64,000 bases of DNA from Charina bottae (lineage: Eukaryota > Chordata > Lepidosauria > Squamata > Charinaidae): NCBI GenBank assembly GCA_023362775.1, contig JALMGJ010000003.1, forward strand, positions 75,935,355 to 75,999,354, given 5' to 3'. Below, piece by piece: positions 1 to 11,144 of the stretch (positions are counted from its first letter, which is position 1; every line of letters begins with the position of its first letter). The notes beneath the pieces were generated by a model that saw only the letters and a program-made list of their open reading frames with translations, was not told where the DNA came from and did no database searches. The translations under genes were made by a program, and so were the position numbers.

Positions 1-534
1 AGGGGAAAAAAGGAAAAGAACTCCAAGCCCTCTGGTGCTTAGCATACCCACTCCTCCTTTGGCAGAGAGGAGGGGAAAGCAGACAGAACTCTTGTCAATT
101 TCACTCCTGCAGAGAATGGACAAGGCTGTGTATGGCACTGCCTTTCACTATTCTTTCTCTCTACCCCTCCTCCCCATATTTCTTGCTGTATTTGCAGAAT
201 ATACAGAAATCTCTGGCTGCTGCAACTGCCAGACAAGGTCTCAAAGTGATTTGAAATGCCTCAACAAGTGTTATCTCTGCACTTCAACAAAGTGAAGCAC
301 AACTGCCTTGCAGATATCCTAATGTTTTCTTTTTCTTTTTGGATGTTCTGTTCATGTTTACTAATCACCAAGGCATCTTTATGTGTAAGTGTGAATGGCA
401 ACCTATATCAACTTTTCAATCCATATTTACAGGGATTCCATAATATTGTTTTGCTTCTGTTTTTATGTGATATTGTAAATCTTGATTTCAATCGATTATT
501 GTCATCAAGTCGATATCAACTCTCAGCAACCACA
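1..534. other. Non-coding stretch, nothing recognised
   Basis: I see no exon-like reading frame, RNA gene or recognisable repeat here. Short open frames lack any family resemblance. Confidence 0.5.
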
Positions 535-785
535 CAGAAAGATTCTCTCTGGGATGAACCATCCCCAGCTCTGTCTTTCAGGTCTTCTAATGGGGCACCC
601 ATAATTGCTGAGTTGAATCCAGCCACCTTGCTGCTGGTCATCTTCTTTTTCTCTTCCCCTCCACCTTTCCCAGTATTATAGACTTCCCAAGAGAGCTAAG
701 TCTTTGCATAATGTGATAATTTGAGCCTGGTCATTTGTACCTCAAGTGAGAGCTCTGGATTGGTTGTATCATCCATTTGTTTGAT
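535..785 (-). mobile_element. LINE 3' end fragment (C-terminal reverse transcriptase ORF remnant)
   Basis: Read on the minus strand, this stretch resembles the C-terminal tail of RTE-type ORFs: a tyrosine-phenylalanine-glycine-histidine region, then a lysine/arginine-rich block and a tryptophan-containing end. A clearer copy of the same sequence lies at 44284-44690. Shared landmarks are the CACCTTTCCCAGTATTATAG and CTTTGCATAATGTG blocks. It is an immobile 5'-truncated fragment. The exact LINE family is not certain. Confidence 0.55.
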
Positions 786-860
786 TTCTGCCCAGAGTCA
801 CTTCTGGTGAGATGGGCAGCTATATAAATTTGATTAATAAATAAGTAAATAAACAAACAA
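786..860 (+). mobile_element. LINE 3' tail fragment (GATGGGC...AATAAATAA type)
   Basis: The stretch carries CCCAGAGTCAC, then GAGATGGGCAGCTATATAAAT and an AATAAATAAG tail. This 3'-end motif recurs at 5015-5095, 36520-36605, 42220-42260 and, inverted, at 29755-29825. Such ends close CR1/L2-type LINEs and dependent SINEs in reptiles. Confidence 0.45.
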
Positions 861-1109
861 TTATTTTAGTCAATCCTAAAAGGCAGAAGCTATCCACCAC
901 TTCAGTATCTTCATCGTCAGTTTTAGCACTGGTTGCTAGAACTGCTGTCATTGCTTTGGTCTTTATATTTCATCTTAGCCACACTTTTTCACTTGTGCCC
1001 CTTGGCACAGTGTCAGTGTCAGTAGACAATTGGCCATGTCGGTAGTAGACAATGCCAATTCAGTGCAAATAGGTGGAGAAGTTGAAACAGTAACCAAGTT
1101 TGCCTTCCC

Positions 1110-1965
1110 CAAAAATTAACAGGAATAGCTGTAGCCATGCAATAAAGAGACATCTACTCCTTGGAAGAAAGACTGTGATATGTCTGAAGAAAATATCAAA
1201 ATACAAAGACATCAAACAAAAAGTTAAAGTTGATCAGAAAGGCTGAATGAAATAAAATGTATGCATTTGAATTGTAGTGCTGGAAATAATGGCTGGGAAT
1301 ACAGTGGACCATAAGAAAAACAATTTATTCAATACTAGATGAAATAAGGGGGTGCAATGGCTCAGCGGTTAAGACTCCAGGCTTGTCGATCGGAAGGTCA
1401 CAAGTTCGGAGGTTCGAAACCCTAGTCCTGCATGACAGAGTGAGCTCCCGCACTCGCCCCAGCTCTTGCCAACCTAGCAATTCGAAAGCATGCAAATGCA
1501 AGTAGATAAATAGGTACCACTTCGGTGGGATGGTAACAGCATTCCGCGCGCGTTATGCCAGCCACATGACCACAGAAGCGTCTTCGGACAACACTGGTTC
1601 TTCGGCTAACAAATGGAGATGAGCACCGGCCCCTAGAGTCAGACACAACTGTGCGGGGGAACCTTTACCTTTAGATGAAATAAAACTGGACTGATTGCTG
1701 GAAGCATTACAGTAATAATGAAGCTAATGCCTAAATATTTTGGGCATACAATGTCAAGGCAAGAGTCACTGCAGAAGACTCAGAAAAAATTATCAAAAAA
1801 GAGGCTGACAGAAGACAAGGTGGCTAGATACTGTCACTGATGACACAAGCATAAGCTTACAAGAACTCAAAGGAGCAGTTACTGATAGACACTCCAGGCA
1901 AAATCATGTCCATCTGATCATGAAGAGTAAGAAGTGACTGAACAATTGAAAAGCAACAATTTGTT
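1110..1965 (+). mobile_element. Decayed RTE-type LINE C-terminal end, split by a SINE
   Basis: Despite stops, conceptual translation shows BovB-like landmarks in order: a KAE...AFEL.CW block near 1240-1290, then after the SINE a KYFGHTMSRQESLQKT block near 1720-1780 and a tail resembling LQELKGAV near 1860-1885. The SINE at 1348-1671 splits it, so the LINE is older than the SINE. The fragment is too broken to encode protein. Confidence 0.6.
1348..1671 (+). mobile_element. Full-length Sauria-type SINE
   Basis: The element begins with a tRNA-like head: an A-box-like GGCTCAGCGGTTAAGAC and a B box GGTTCGAAACC near 1411. A conserved body includes GCATGCAAATG and CACATGACCACAG. The end carries CTAGAGTCAGACACAACT and an ACCTTTACCTTT tail. 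The end resembles the BovB 3' end near 18811 (GAGTCGGACACGACT), as expected for a SINE mobilised by BovB. A perfect 12-bp target duplication, TAGATGAAATAA, flanks it at 1336-1347 and 1672-1683. Confidence 0.93.
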
Positions 1966-3431
1966 AACATACTTTTTGGGGGACATGGTCCTTCCCTGCT
2001 TTTTTTTGGGGGGGGAGGGGAGTATGGCTTTCAACACACACATGCTTGCAGATACATTTATTGGATGGAGTGAGGGAATCTCCAGGACTGGTTTTGGCTA
2101 TAGCAGTAATGTGGAGAAGTTGAGCATTGTATATTTTCTCTGTCCACCCCACCCCGCATATCTACTCTACTTGAAGGACCTTCAGGGACATCTTTCTTTC
2201 AAGTTAATACAGTACTTTATTCATCCCAATATTTGGGAAGAAAACTATTACTTTTGATCAGTTGTGTTTCTTCCCCCATTTCATTTTAATTTTCCTGCAG
2301 ATTTGGTAAAACACCAGATAAAAGGATAACCCAACAATTAGGTTATAGGGATATTTAGGAGGATATTATGAGACCCACATCTTCGTTTTGCAAATTGATA
2401 TGTGTGCGGGGGCGGGGGGAGCCTTCATTAGAGTCAGACTTCTGTGGATTGTCTGCTTTCCTCAGTCCCACAAATAATAATAAAACAAAGATTTGTGATT
2501 ATAATAATGATCAAGGAATTGTTTTATCTTTTGATGAAGTATACTTCCAAAATGAATTTCATTTTCTTTATGCTAGCTCTAGTAGAAATGGACCTACTTA
2601 CAGAGTTTGAAATACTTTTTGGTTGAAAAGAAATGGGAGGTGGGTGGCACTGGAGCAGCCACGAGGGAAACGTGGGATCTCCCAAGTAGTAGCAATTATC
2701 AGGTTTTTTTAGATCCTGAAGTGACGAGTCCCGTTTGATAGGAGTAACACAAGTGCTGGATCATTACACACGTCCATAGTTCCATAATCGTAAAATACTT
2801 GGTGCATCATGCAATTTCCATAGTATTGTCCTTGCCAGTCTGATTCCCTCCATATGTTGGACTTCATCTCTTAATTGCCTAGCCAGCATGTCCCACAGCT
2901 GAGGTAACTGAAGGAAAATGAGAGTTAATGTTCAACACAGATAGAAGGGATCAGTTTGGGGGAAATTACAATTGCACATTGTTGCAAAGTCATGTGCCTT
3001 TCATTCTCAATCATAACAAGTTAGCAGTTATTTATTGCTACTCTTTTATTAAGTATCTTTTGAAAGCTAAAAAATCATGTGCATTCTCCTTTATTAAAAA
3101 TGGAAGGGCTTCCCCTGGCAGTGGGTTTGTAGGAAGATTTTTGTGTCATGTTTATACAAAGTGTTCACAGAAAGGAGCATCTTGTACCCAACAGGCATTA
3201 ATTTCCTGATTTGGATCTGTATTAACAGAATGTTCAGACACTGGATCTGTATATTGCCTGCTAACAACTACAAAGCAAAGCAAAACCAAGATTTTTGGTG
3301 AAATAAGGTAGAAATATTTATTTAAAACAATCTCATAGTTCTAGAACTACAGGAGAAAGATGAAATTAAGGAACATGCCTATAAATGCTTCTGTATCCCT
3401 TAGTTCATCTTAGATGGAAACTGTAATGATG
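1966..3431. other. Non-coding stretch, nothing recognised
   Basis: There are only short G-rich or A-rich runs and no recognisable gene or well-defined repeat. Confidence 0.4.
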
Positions 3432-3952
3432 TTACCAATCGAAGAGAATATTTGTAGCTCAGGGTTGAACTGGGGAGTCTTTGGTGCTCTCTGAGCCTTG
3501 TTGTTTTCATGCAGACGTTTCATTGCCAGGCTAGGCAACATCTTCAGTGTGAAAAGGGAGTGGAACTTGCTGTCTGTTTATATACCCTGGCTTGTCCTGC
3601 CTGTGTTGGTGGGGGTCTTGTACTCTCCTTGGTAGTTCCTTGATTGGGCTGTTGTGTGCTGTTTGGGTGATTGACTGAGTTAATAGTTCCTTGATTAAGG
3701 TCTATTGTGTTGTTTGATTGCTCCTCTGCTGCTAATCTTGCTGTTAATCTATGCATATCTTGTTGTTGATTGCTGGCCCAGGAGTGTTCTGGTCTTCTGG
3801 CTATTCTATTGTCTCTTATGAATGGTATGTAAATGTTGTTAACCTCTATGTGTCTGTTGATGGCTGCTTTGTCTGAGTGCCAAGCTTGCCTAGCCTGGCA
3901 ATGAAACATCTGCATGAAAACAACAAGGCTCAGAGAGCACCAAAGACTCCCC
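3432..3952. mobile_element. Penelope-like hairpin copy (inverted terminal arms)
   Basis: Two inverted arms bracket about 330 bp: the left arm near 3470-3552 and the right arm near 3880-3952 share an identical block with GCTCTCTGAGCCTTGTTG in opposite senses. The left arm, read on the minus strand, contains a hammerhead-like core at 3518-3547: CTGAAGA, a short TTGCC/GGCAA stem, then GAAACGTC. A 12-bp duplication, ACTGTAATGATG, flanks the copy at 3420-3431 and 3953-3964. No reverse transcriptase remains. The Penelope assignment rests on the inverted pseudo-LTR layout plus the hammerhead core. Confidence 0.7.
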
Positions 3953-3964
3953 ACTGTAATGATG

Positions 3965-5014
3965 ATAATTCATACTTCCCTGACAGCATCATAACACATA
4001 ACAGCATCAAAAGAGATAGCTGAATCTGAACCCCAAATCTGAAACAAAACTTCTCTAGTCCAGAATTGGTACACAAGATAATATTGGAAACTCAGATGCA
4101 GGAGAGGAGGACAGTAGCACTTTATCACTGTTATCTCTTAACAAGCATCTCTGATTCTGAAATTAGACGTTGTATATAGCCATCATAACTGAACCTAATT
4201 TTCTATTATTTTGTCGAACCTTCTGATATAAGTTAATGGCCAGCACCACTCAGTTATGAAAGGCAATTCTATGGTTAAATTACATGCATGTGAACAAGTA
4301 CAGTACTTCCTTTTTCCTACCTTGAACTTCATTGGAAGGCCCATATTCTCACTGCAATGGAATATATCTCTTTTTTCTTATGTCAGGACGTGCACTTAGC
4401 TGTTCTGACAGCTGAAAAATTATATTAGATTTTAGCAACATGACCAAGCCTGAATTACAGCCTCAAATATTGGGCATTGTTGAACCAGGTTTTCTGAGTT
4501 GGGATTTCTGCCATGGTTATTGTCATCCCCACCTATATACATATTCATTATCTGTATTGTGTTATTGTAGTTACAATAAGATTTCACATGGAATACAACA
4601 AAGAGACATAACTAGGAGTTCAACTGTCATATAAGTGTCCCTCTTTTAGAATCCATACTAGAATATTTGTAATGTATTCATCACAATGTATGAATTAATT
4701 GCATCTTAATCCAGCTCTTACAAGAAACCTTAGACTGGATTTACACATTATTTAAAGTCAGTGTTACCTACTCTTAGGCCATTGCAGCCAACCTGCTGAG
4801 TGCAGGAGTCCAAATTAAAGCATTGCTGACACAACACGTTTAGGGAAGGCAAGGTCACCTCGAGTAATTGGTTCCACTGTCAAACTGTTCTTATTTTTTC
4901 CTAGCATTACATTCCTGTAAGTTAAATCCATTATTCTATGACCTGTACTCTGGGATGATAAAGGACAGGAGTTGACTTTCTTCGGTGTGACATCCATTAA
5001 GATGCTTGGAAAGT
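3965..5014. other. Non-coding stretch, nothing recognised
   Basis: No gene or well-defined repeat was recognised. Confidence 0.4.
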
Positions 5015-5095
5015 AACCGCCCAGAGTTCCCCGGTTGGGGGAGATGGGCAGTAATACAAATTTAAATAATAAATAAATAATAAAATAAAAAAGTG
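5015..5095 (+). mobile_element. LINE 3' tail fragment
   Basis: AACCGCCCAGAGTTCC, GAGATGGGCAGTAATACAAAT and an AATAAATAATAAAATAAAA tail match the 3'-end motif seen at 786-860 and at the end of the L2-like copy near 42225. Only the tail is present. Confidence 0.5.
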
Positions 5096-5179
5096 CCTCA
5101 TCCCTTCCTTCAGTTCTCTTTTCTTACATATTAATATCAAGTTATGTATCCCTCATATACCTGAATATCATATACCTGT

Positions 5180-5900
5180 ACATTTATTTTTTCCCTAAGT
5201 GAAGAACTTTGCCTTTATTCCCATTGAATTGCATTTTGTTAGTTTCTTCCCCCTCCCCAACTTTATCAATATCATTTTGAATTTTATTTGTTTTCTAACT
5301 ATCCTACCCAGTTTTGTATCATCTGCAAATTTGATAAAATATTCACTCCACCTCTTAATCCAAGTCATTACTGAAAATATTGAAGAGTACTAGGCCGTTG
5401 ACTGACCTGTTGGCCCTCCACTTGATACTTCACTCCAATGAGGAGCTGTTGATGAACATATTTTGAGTTTTCAAGCCAGCTGTGGATACATCTAATAGCC
5501 ATGATATCCAGCCCATAATTATCAGGTTTTCTGATCAAAACGTCATTGGAGTATCATGTCATATACTTGGCTGAGGTCAAGACGTACTGTGCCCACAGCA
5601 TTCCCACAATACATCAAAACAAGTGACCTGATCAAAAATTAAATAAGATTAGTCTCAGAAGGGTAGTTCTTGACAGATCCTTGTTAACATCTAGTAACTT
5701 CTAAAATCTTCCCAGAACTGCAATATCATGGATCCTCTATTTTCCAAGTTTTGAAGATAAGGACCTTCTCCAACCATCCTGTACTTCATCCATTCTTCTG
5801 ATTTCTCTAAAGTAATAGATTAAGGCTCAGCCAGACCATCAAAAAGTTCTTTCAATACCAAAATATGCAAGACATCTGACTCTGAAGATTTGATCTATCT
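5180..5900 (-). mobile_element. Old CR1 LINE reverse transcriptase relic
   Basis: On the minus strand the first third translates to CR1 landmarks: a KFADDTKLG-type catalytic box near 5310-5340, followed by an NKMQFN...KVLH block near 5200-5245. Upstream sequence to about 5660 matches the region around the RT palm in looser form. Many substitutions and stops make it a fossil. CR1 is an autonomous non-LTR retrotransposon of sauropsids; this copy cannot be active. Confidence 0.75.
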
Positions 5901-6510
5901 ATTTTCCTCTCTCCCTCCCTCTCCCCCAACATCTGATCCTAAAGTTTATCCTGTTGATTTTAATAGAACTTCAGGATGAATAGGACCATATTTTAATACA
6001 TATGAAAAATTAGTACTAAAATATGAATAAGAGTGTGCCATCACATCTTTAGCTTTGGAGCCTGGTATAAAATTTATGTGACCCAGGGCCCTAAGACAGT
6101 AATAGTATAGCATAGGGAAAGCGATCAGCTGCATGCAAAGTGGCTTGGTAAATCATCTGAACACAAAAACACATTTAACATCGTTTCTTGGAATATGGAT
6201 TGTAGCAGCATGCAATGACTATCCTTCAACACAAAGTAGTGTTGGTCGTGCCAAGATTCATCAGATTTCAGGAGTATTCATCAGTTGAGGACAAATGGGA
6301 ACACTAGAGGAGTTCATTTGAGGAAGCTGTTTATTCTGCCATGATTATTTCTTCAGTCAGCCTTGAAAATGGATATTGCATCTAAGCTTTTACCAAGCAT
6401 GCAGCTTCAATCAGTCTAGCTACCTTCTTGTTTGCTCGAATATAACCAATACTAGAAATCTTCTGATTTCTGAAAGCAGCATTCCTTTAGTCCTTTGTAA
6501 GCCTGTAGCA
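5901..6510. other. Non-coding stretch, nothing recognised
   Basis: No gene or repeat was recognised, apart from the 8-bp hAT target duplication at its right edge. Confidence 0.4.
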
Positions 6511-6781
6511 CAGGGCTTTCCAAAGTTTTCCCGCGGCGACACACCAACCGCCATTGGTGTGTCGCCGCGGGAAAACCCGGAAGTGCCGCCGTTGCGGCAG
6601 CGCGCAAAAACCCGGAAGCGCTGCTGCCGCTTTTGGGTTTTTGCACGCCGCCGTTGGTGTGTCGCCGCGGGGAAACCCGGAAGCGCTGATGATGATCAGC
6701 GCTTCCGGGTTGTGTGGCGACACACCAGACTGTGTGTGGCGACACACTTTTGTGTCGCGACACACAGTTTGGAAAGCTCTG
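6511..6781 (+). mobile_element. Non-autonomous hAT MITE, GC-rich (271 bp)
   Basis: The termini CAGGGCTTTCCAAA and TTTGGAAAGCTCTG are inverted repeats of the hAT CAG...CTG type. A perfect 8-bp duplication, CTGTAGCA, flanks it at 6503-6510 and 6782-6789, diagnostic of hAT transposase. The interior is unusually GC- and CpG-rich, built of nested palindromes around CCGGAAGCG/CGCTTCCGG and GGCGACACACC/GGTGTGTCGCC. The open frames inside are a by-product of composition. Sister copies lie at 52114-52363 and 55651-55921 in the opposite orientation. Confidence 0.93.
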
Positions 6782-7074
6782 CTGTAGCAGTTATTTTCCA
6801 GCTGACAAAAGAACAGATCATCTGCTTTGTATTCAGGAGGCTGATGCAGTCAACCAGGAATAAAAGTTTCTCCAGGGACAATTAAAGATGCTCTTCCTGG
6901 ATCCTGGCATACCATTGCCCAGCCAGCACAGTGTGGTTGTGTGTCTGTGGAATTAGTGGCCCAAACTAATGGGACACTCTTGGAAATTGAGTTAGACAGA
7001 AAGAGCTTTAATATATAGCTTATGATGTGGCCTGTATTTGCTATGCTACAGTTTCTACAGTGTTTGGTGGTGGG

Positions 7075-7334
7075 AATAGTATTATTGTTGTCATTGTTAT
7101 ATTTTATCCCACTTTTTAAAAAAAATATTTTGGTCAACTCAAGGCGGCAAACATACCTAATACTCCTGCCTCCTATTTCTCCCACAACAACAACTCTGTG
7201 AGGTGGGTTGGGGTAAGAGAGAGTGACTGGCCTAAAGTCATCCAACCGGCTTTCAGGCCTAAGGGAGGCCTAGAACTGACAATCTTCTAATTTCTAGGCC
7301 AGCACCTTAACCACTACACCAAACTGGCTCTCGT
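7075..7334 (-). mobile_element. tRNA-derived SINE (second squamate family)
   Basis: On the minus strand it reads as a tRNA-like head (GTGGTTAAGGTGCTGGCC, B-box-like GTTCTAG), then GACTTTAGGCCAGTCACTC, CACCTCACAGAGTTG and an AT-rich tail. The same architecture, in + orientation, is at 54945-55190. It differs from the Sauria SINEs in body and tail. No clear target duplication was found. Confidence 0.75.
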
Positions 7335-7350
7335 ATGTATATTTGCTACT

Positions 7351-7464
7351 TGATGATTCATTCATTCATTGGCGATCACTGGTAGCCGAGTAAGATTGTC
7401 TTCCAAGGGTAAAATTTTAACAGTGGATCCATAAGTGGCTGTAAAGGCCAATTCTAGATCCGCA
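7351..7464 (-). mobile_element. 3' end of the 'zinc-finger-tailed' LINE family
   Basis: This is the reverse complement of the block at 11431-11550 and 14364-14486. On the minus strand it covers the end of a C-terminal finger ORF, the 3' tract with AAAATTTTACC and GGAAGACAATCTTACTCGG, and an AATG-type repeat tail (7351-7371). It is severely 5'-truncated. Confidence 0.7.
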
Positions 7465-7599
7465 CATGCAGTGGGATATTCTGCATACAGCTACTATTCC
7501 TTGATGTTGTAATCATCAAAGTAGCGTCTTCCAAAGCAGCTACTTTGATGATTACAACATCAAGGAATAGTAGTTGTATGCAGAATATCCCACTGCATG
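7465..7599. repeat. Near-perfect palindrome, 61-bp arms, 13-nt loop
   Basis: The arms at 7465-7525 and 7539-7599 are inverted copies with one mismatch (position 7489 G against the right arm's T). The loop is GTCTTCCAAAGCA. The left arm directly abuts the LINE 3' fragment at 7351-7464. No transposon termini or target duplication were recognised. It could be a foldback insertion, a hairpin RNA source or a repair template-switch product. Confidence 0.9.
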
Positions 7600-7961
7600 T
7601 CAAATAGCATAAAAGCAGACAGAAATAGGGAGCATTGCTCAGGCATTGTTTGTGTATAGTGGAGAGAGTGGAACTGCACTTGCTAGTCCAATTATTAAGC
7701 AAGTTCTGTATAATAATTTCAGCCTACATTGGTTCCATTACACTTTGAATGGATATAAGCCCTGCCAGGGATTTGAAATAGACAGATCACCAGTCACATC
7801 CAATATCTGTACATAATCAGCACATTGGTTTTCTTAGACAATATGCTGAAAGTACAATATTTCTTCTAGGCATGTTCAAAGGCTAGAATACTGCTCAGGT
7901 GTGCCATCAAATTTGCATTAAGTTGTATGTGTATTGTGTGTGTGCATTTATTTATTTAATA
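7600..7961. other. Non-coding stretch, nothing recognised
   Basis: No gene or repeat was recognised. Confidence 0.4.
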
Positions 7962-8212
7962 GGCTGACCATATTTCCTTGAGACAAAAACAGGACCCACG
8001 GCTCGCCGGACAAGGCGTGTGTGCATGCACACACTCCGTCTAACAAAGCCTCGCCGGCAGTGCGGTCCCTGCGGCGCCCCGGCAAACGGGGAGGGTGGGC
8101 GCTCTCTCATTGAGAACGCGACAAAATGGACTTTTTTATTAAAATGACGGGACGGTCAGGAATTGTTTAAAAAATGGGACTGTCCCATTCAAAATAGGAT
8201 GTATAGTCAGCC
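7962..8212. mobile_element. MITE with TA target duplication and GC-rich core
   Basis: The ends GGCTGACCATAT and (inverted) GGCTGACTATAC are short terminal repeats, each flanked by TA (7960-7961, 8213-8214). This fits a Tc1/mariner-type mobilised MITE. The middle (7995-8115) is CpG-rich, unlike its AT-rich surroundings. No coding capacity is present. Confidence 0.6.
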
Positions 8213-8647
8213 TATTATTTAAGTATCAGAATTCTAAAGAACATTTCCATTAGGTTGTCATGAGTTATTTTAGGGTAGCTCAGCAATAGTAAATGGAAAC
8301 TTCTGTGAGACCTGTTAGTAATTTAAGCCATTCCATCTTTTTATATATGGAAGAGAGGATCTTCGTTCCTCAAAACATATATAATCTTACCAACAGGAAA
8401 GGAAGGAAGTATATATTCACTTACCAAGTCTTCTAGAAAATAATGGTTGTGGTTCATAATAAGCCTTAAACAAATGCTAAAATGCTAAAAAAAGAGTTAA
8501 TGTATTTGGTATGTGTTCTGGGAATTTACTTAAAATTCAGGATAGCACGAGCCTGCCTAGACATGCTTCCCTACAGATGTTGGTCTATAACTCTCAAATT
8601 GCCAGGCAACATATGTTTATTTTCTTTCAACTCTCTCATAATTTAAC

Positions 8648-8800
8648 AATCAGGAGCCAGTGTGATGAAGGGTAAAGGTTTTAGTCTAGGACTGAGGAGG
8701 CCCAGGTTCAAGTCCTCTAGGAACCTAACTAGGTGGCTTTGGCCAATCCCTCTCTCAGCCCAACATATCAATCTAACAAATAAAATAAATAACTTTGGCT
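8648..8800 (+). mobile_element. tRNA-derived SINE fragment
   Basis: GGAGCCAGTGTG, a degenerate A box, then CCCAGGTTCAAGTCCTC (B-box-like) and GGTGGCTTTGGCCAATCCCTCTCTCAG resemble the head and body of the SINE family at 7075-7334. The 3' part is lost. Confidence 0.5.
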
Positions 8801-8851
8801 GCTTTATTCATTGTGAAATAACTTCCCCCAATCCTTTTCTAGACTAGCTTA

Positions 8852-9066
8852 CAGTGGTATTTAAAAGTTTATGAACCCAAATATGTAGCTTTGGATCATT
8901 TTCATCAAGAAATCAATGAACAAGTATAATGTTTTTGACTTATTTGTTCAACTAGGTTCTCTCTATCTAGTTTTAGCACTTGTGTGGAGAACAGATCACA
9001 TTTTAGGTCATAATTATGCAGAAATATTTAAAATTCAAAAGGGTTCACATCTTTTAAGCTCCACTA
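8852..9066. mobile_element. Tc1/mariner-like MITE
   Basis: The left end CAGTGGTATTTAAAAG and right end CTTTTAAGCTCCACTA form imperfect terminal inverted repeats of about 27 bp, extending to GAACCC/GGGTTC. TA dinucleotides flank both ends (8850-8851, 9067-9068). There is no transposase. Confidence 0.75.
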
Positions 9067-10294
9067 TACTTTATTATGGCAGTTAGCATTTGTAAAGTTA
9101 CTTTTGCTCTAGTGTGAAGACCTTTGGCCTTTCTGTACCATCTGTCTTTCGATTAACATTCTAACTATATCTTTACTTATTTGCTTAGTACAGTATATTT
9201 ATCTCTTGCCTTTCTTCCTTCATGAAACTGAAAATTATCATTATTGGAACCAACCCCAGGGTCAGACTTGCTTAGCTTCATTGAGATGGATGCTTCATGG
9301 ACCGTTGTGGTCCATATTTTGTTCCTTTTAACTGCCTTTGAGAGAAATTCAAATCATTTTGAAATATGCTAGCTTTCCTTCCACTTCCCTTTATGCAGCT
9401 TATCACCAGCTCAATCCAGATGGACTCTAGACAGTTTATATACATACTTCCTTCTGGTAGTAAATGCTACAGGAGATAATACATTCTAATAGCAAGTGCT
9501 GTGGAGTATGTTTGGTTGAAGTTTCTCTTCAGTAAAAAGCATTCCATAAACTTTAACATAAATAACAACATTATTGTTATTATCACAGAATTCAATACAG
9601 TGCAAAGAAGGGGGTTGTGGAATAAAACCGCAAACATCATGCAGTGTGTTCACAGGAGAACTCTCAGTGAGAAGTAACATTCAGGCAGTGACTCTTGGAG
9701 TGACGAAAGAGGTGAGTGAGCACATCAGGACATCCCTGTTTTCACTTGTGAAATATTGGAGGGTTTACTTTTGTGATGCTCCCCGGTGGAGATGATATCC
9801 TCTCTCTTTAGGGGAACAAAAAGTAAGCTGTGTTGTATAAGGAACTACAGTAAGTTATTTATCTGCAGACTGTGTCATTTATCTGCAGACTATGTCATGC
9901 TTCTTCCTGTATTGCTTTTCAAGAATATTCTCAGTTCTCAAATGTTGGTTCTTTCTCCCATAAATTCTGGAAAGGCTCATGCAATATTTTCAGGTATTTT
10001 TTTTTAAATCAATTTGGCCCTAAATGGTAAATTCAACATTGTTTACCTTTCTATAATTTTATTAGTTTATAAAAAACTTAAACATACATATAAAAATACT
10101 TTATTGCTTGTTGGCTATGTTATCCATCCTGTTTCCAAGAGCATGACTATGTGTCTTCCTATTGCACAAAAGAATCCTCTTTTTAAAAGGGTCCGTTATT
10201 TGAAGGGCTGTACAGTCCAAGGCAAGCTTAGAAATAAAGAAGCATGTTTGTTTGTTTTAAAAAAAATCTTTGCTCTTTTTTCAATGATGCAGCT

Positions 10295-10298
<4 letters not shown>
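9067..10298. other. Non-coding stretch, nothing recognised
   Basis: No gene or defined repeat was recognised; an imperfect duplication of TTATTTATCTGCAGACT lies near 9855-9895. Confidence 0.4.

Positions 10299-10353
<55 letters not shown>
10299..10353. repeat. (TC)n microsatellite
   Basis: This is an uninterrupted TC dinucleotide run of about 55 bp. It produces a spurious serine/leucine open frame. Confidence 0.97.
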
Positions 10354-10360
<7 letters not shown>

Positions 10361-10750
10361 TGTCAGTGGCCATCTGACTCTTCAAGTATCTCATAATATA
10401 GGAACTGTTGTCCAGATGTTACTTAAACAGACTTCCTCTATATGTGAAACTATCTGTAAATACAGATACAGAGGCACACAGCATACAATGTATACTCAGT
10501 AAAGGTTAAATGAAAGCATAGCTGAGTCTTAGCTTCTTTAATTTTCTTGCTTTACATCATTTGATCACACTGCAGCTTTAAATAACAGATACAGAGCTTT
10601 ACCACAATGGGATTTAGCTGGCTGTCCCTTCTGCTATTGCACCAGCCTATGAAAGAAATCTAGTTACTTCTTCCCTTATTGCAAATCTGGTTAATTAACC
10701 CATGATAAGTATATTGGATAACAGCAATCTTTTATGACAACTCCTACAGT

Positions 10751-11128
10751 GTATCTGTAGGTTGAGTCATGGCAACTGGATTTCTTCCTTTTGGTTGAAA
10801 CGTTTCGCTGCTTGTCCAAGTAGCTTCTTCAGTCTAGGCAAAAGTTGGTGAGGGGACCCCATATATGTCTTCCAGGGTGGCTGTATTGACCTTACACCTG
10901 ATTGGCTTGTTAATTGGGCAGTTGGGGTGTAGATAGTCTACAATCAGGTGTAAGGTCAATACAGCCACCCTGGAAGACATATATGGGGTCCCCTCACCAA
11001 CTTTTGCCCAGACTGAAGAAGCTACTTGGACAAGCAGCGAAACGTTTCAACCAAAAGGAAGAAATCCAGTTGCCATGACTCAACCTACAGACAATTCCAC
11101 CTGGATGACTGAGAATCTTCATAGACAT
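10751..11128. mobile_element. Penelope-like hairpin copy
   Basis: The left arm (about 10758-10904) and right arm (about 10942-11087) are near-perfect inverted copies joined by a spacer of about 38 bp. The right arm carries a hammerhead-like core at 11013-11042: CTGAAGA, stem GCTACTT/AAGCAGC closing GGAC, then GAAA; the left arm carries its complement. An unpaired 3' tail, CACCTGGATGACTGAGAATC, follows the right arm, as at 27700-27725. The 11-bp duplication ACTCCTACAGT lies at 10740-10750 and 11129-11139. There is no coding sequence. Confidence 0.8.
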
Positions 11129-11144
11129 ACTCCTACAGTTTAGT

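Noticed and set aside
256..681. 141-aa open frame near the left end
   Set aside because: It overlaps the antisense of a LINE 3' fragment, has no family resemblance and no splice or promoter context.
1360..1425. tRNA-like sequence with A and B boxes
   Set aside because: It is the head of a Sauria SINE with a 12-bp target duplication, not a tRNA gene; the same holds for the other SINE heads.
6376..6885. 169-aa frame with repeated CVATH-like motifs
   Set aside because: It is a translation of the CpG-rich palindromes of a hAT MITE; similar frames occur on both strands of all three copies.
10014..10502. 162-aa frame with a serine/leucine run
   Set aside because: The run is a (TC)n microsatellite read as codons; nothing else resembles a protein family.
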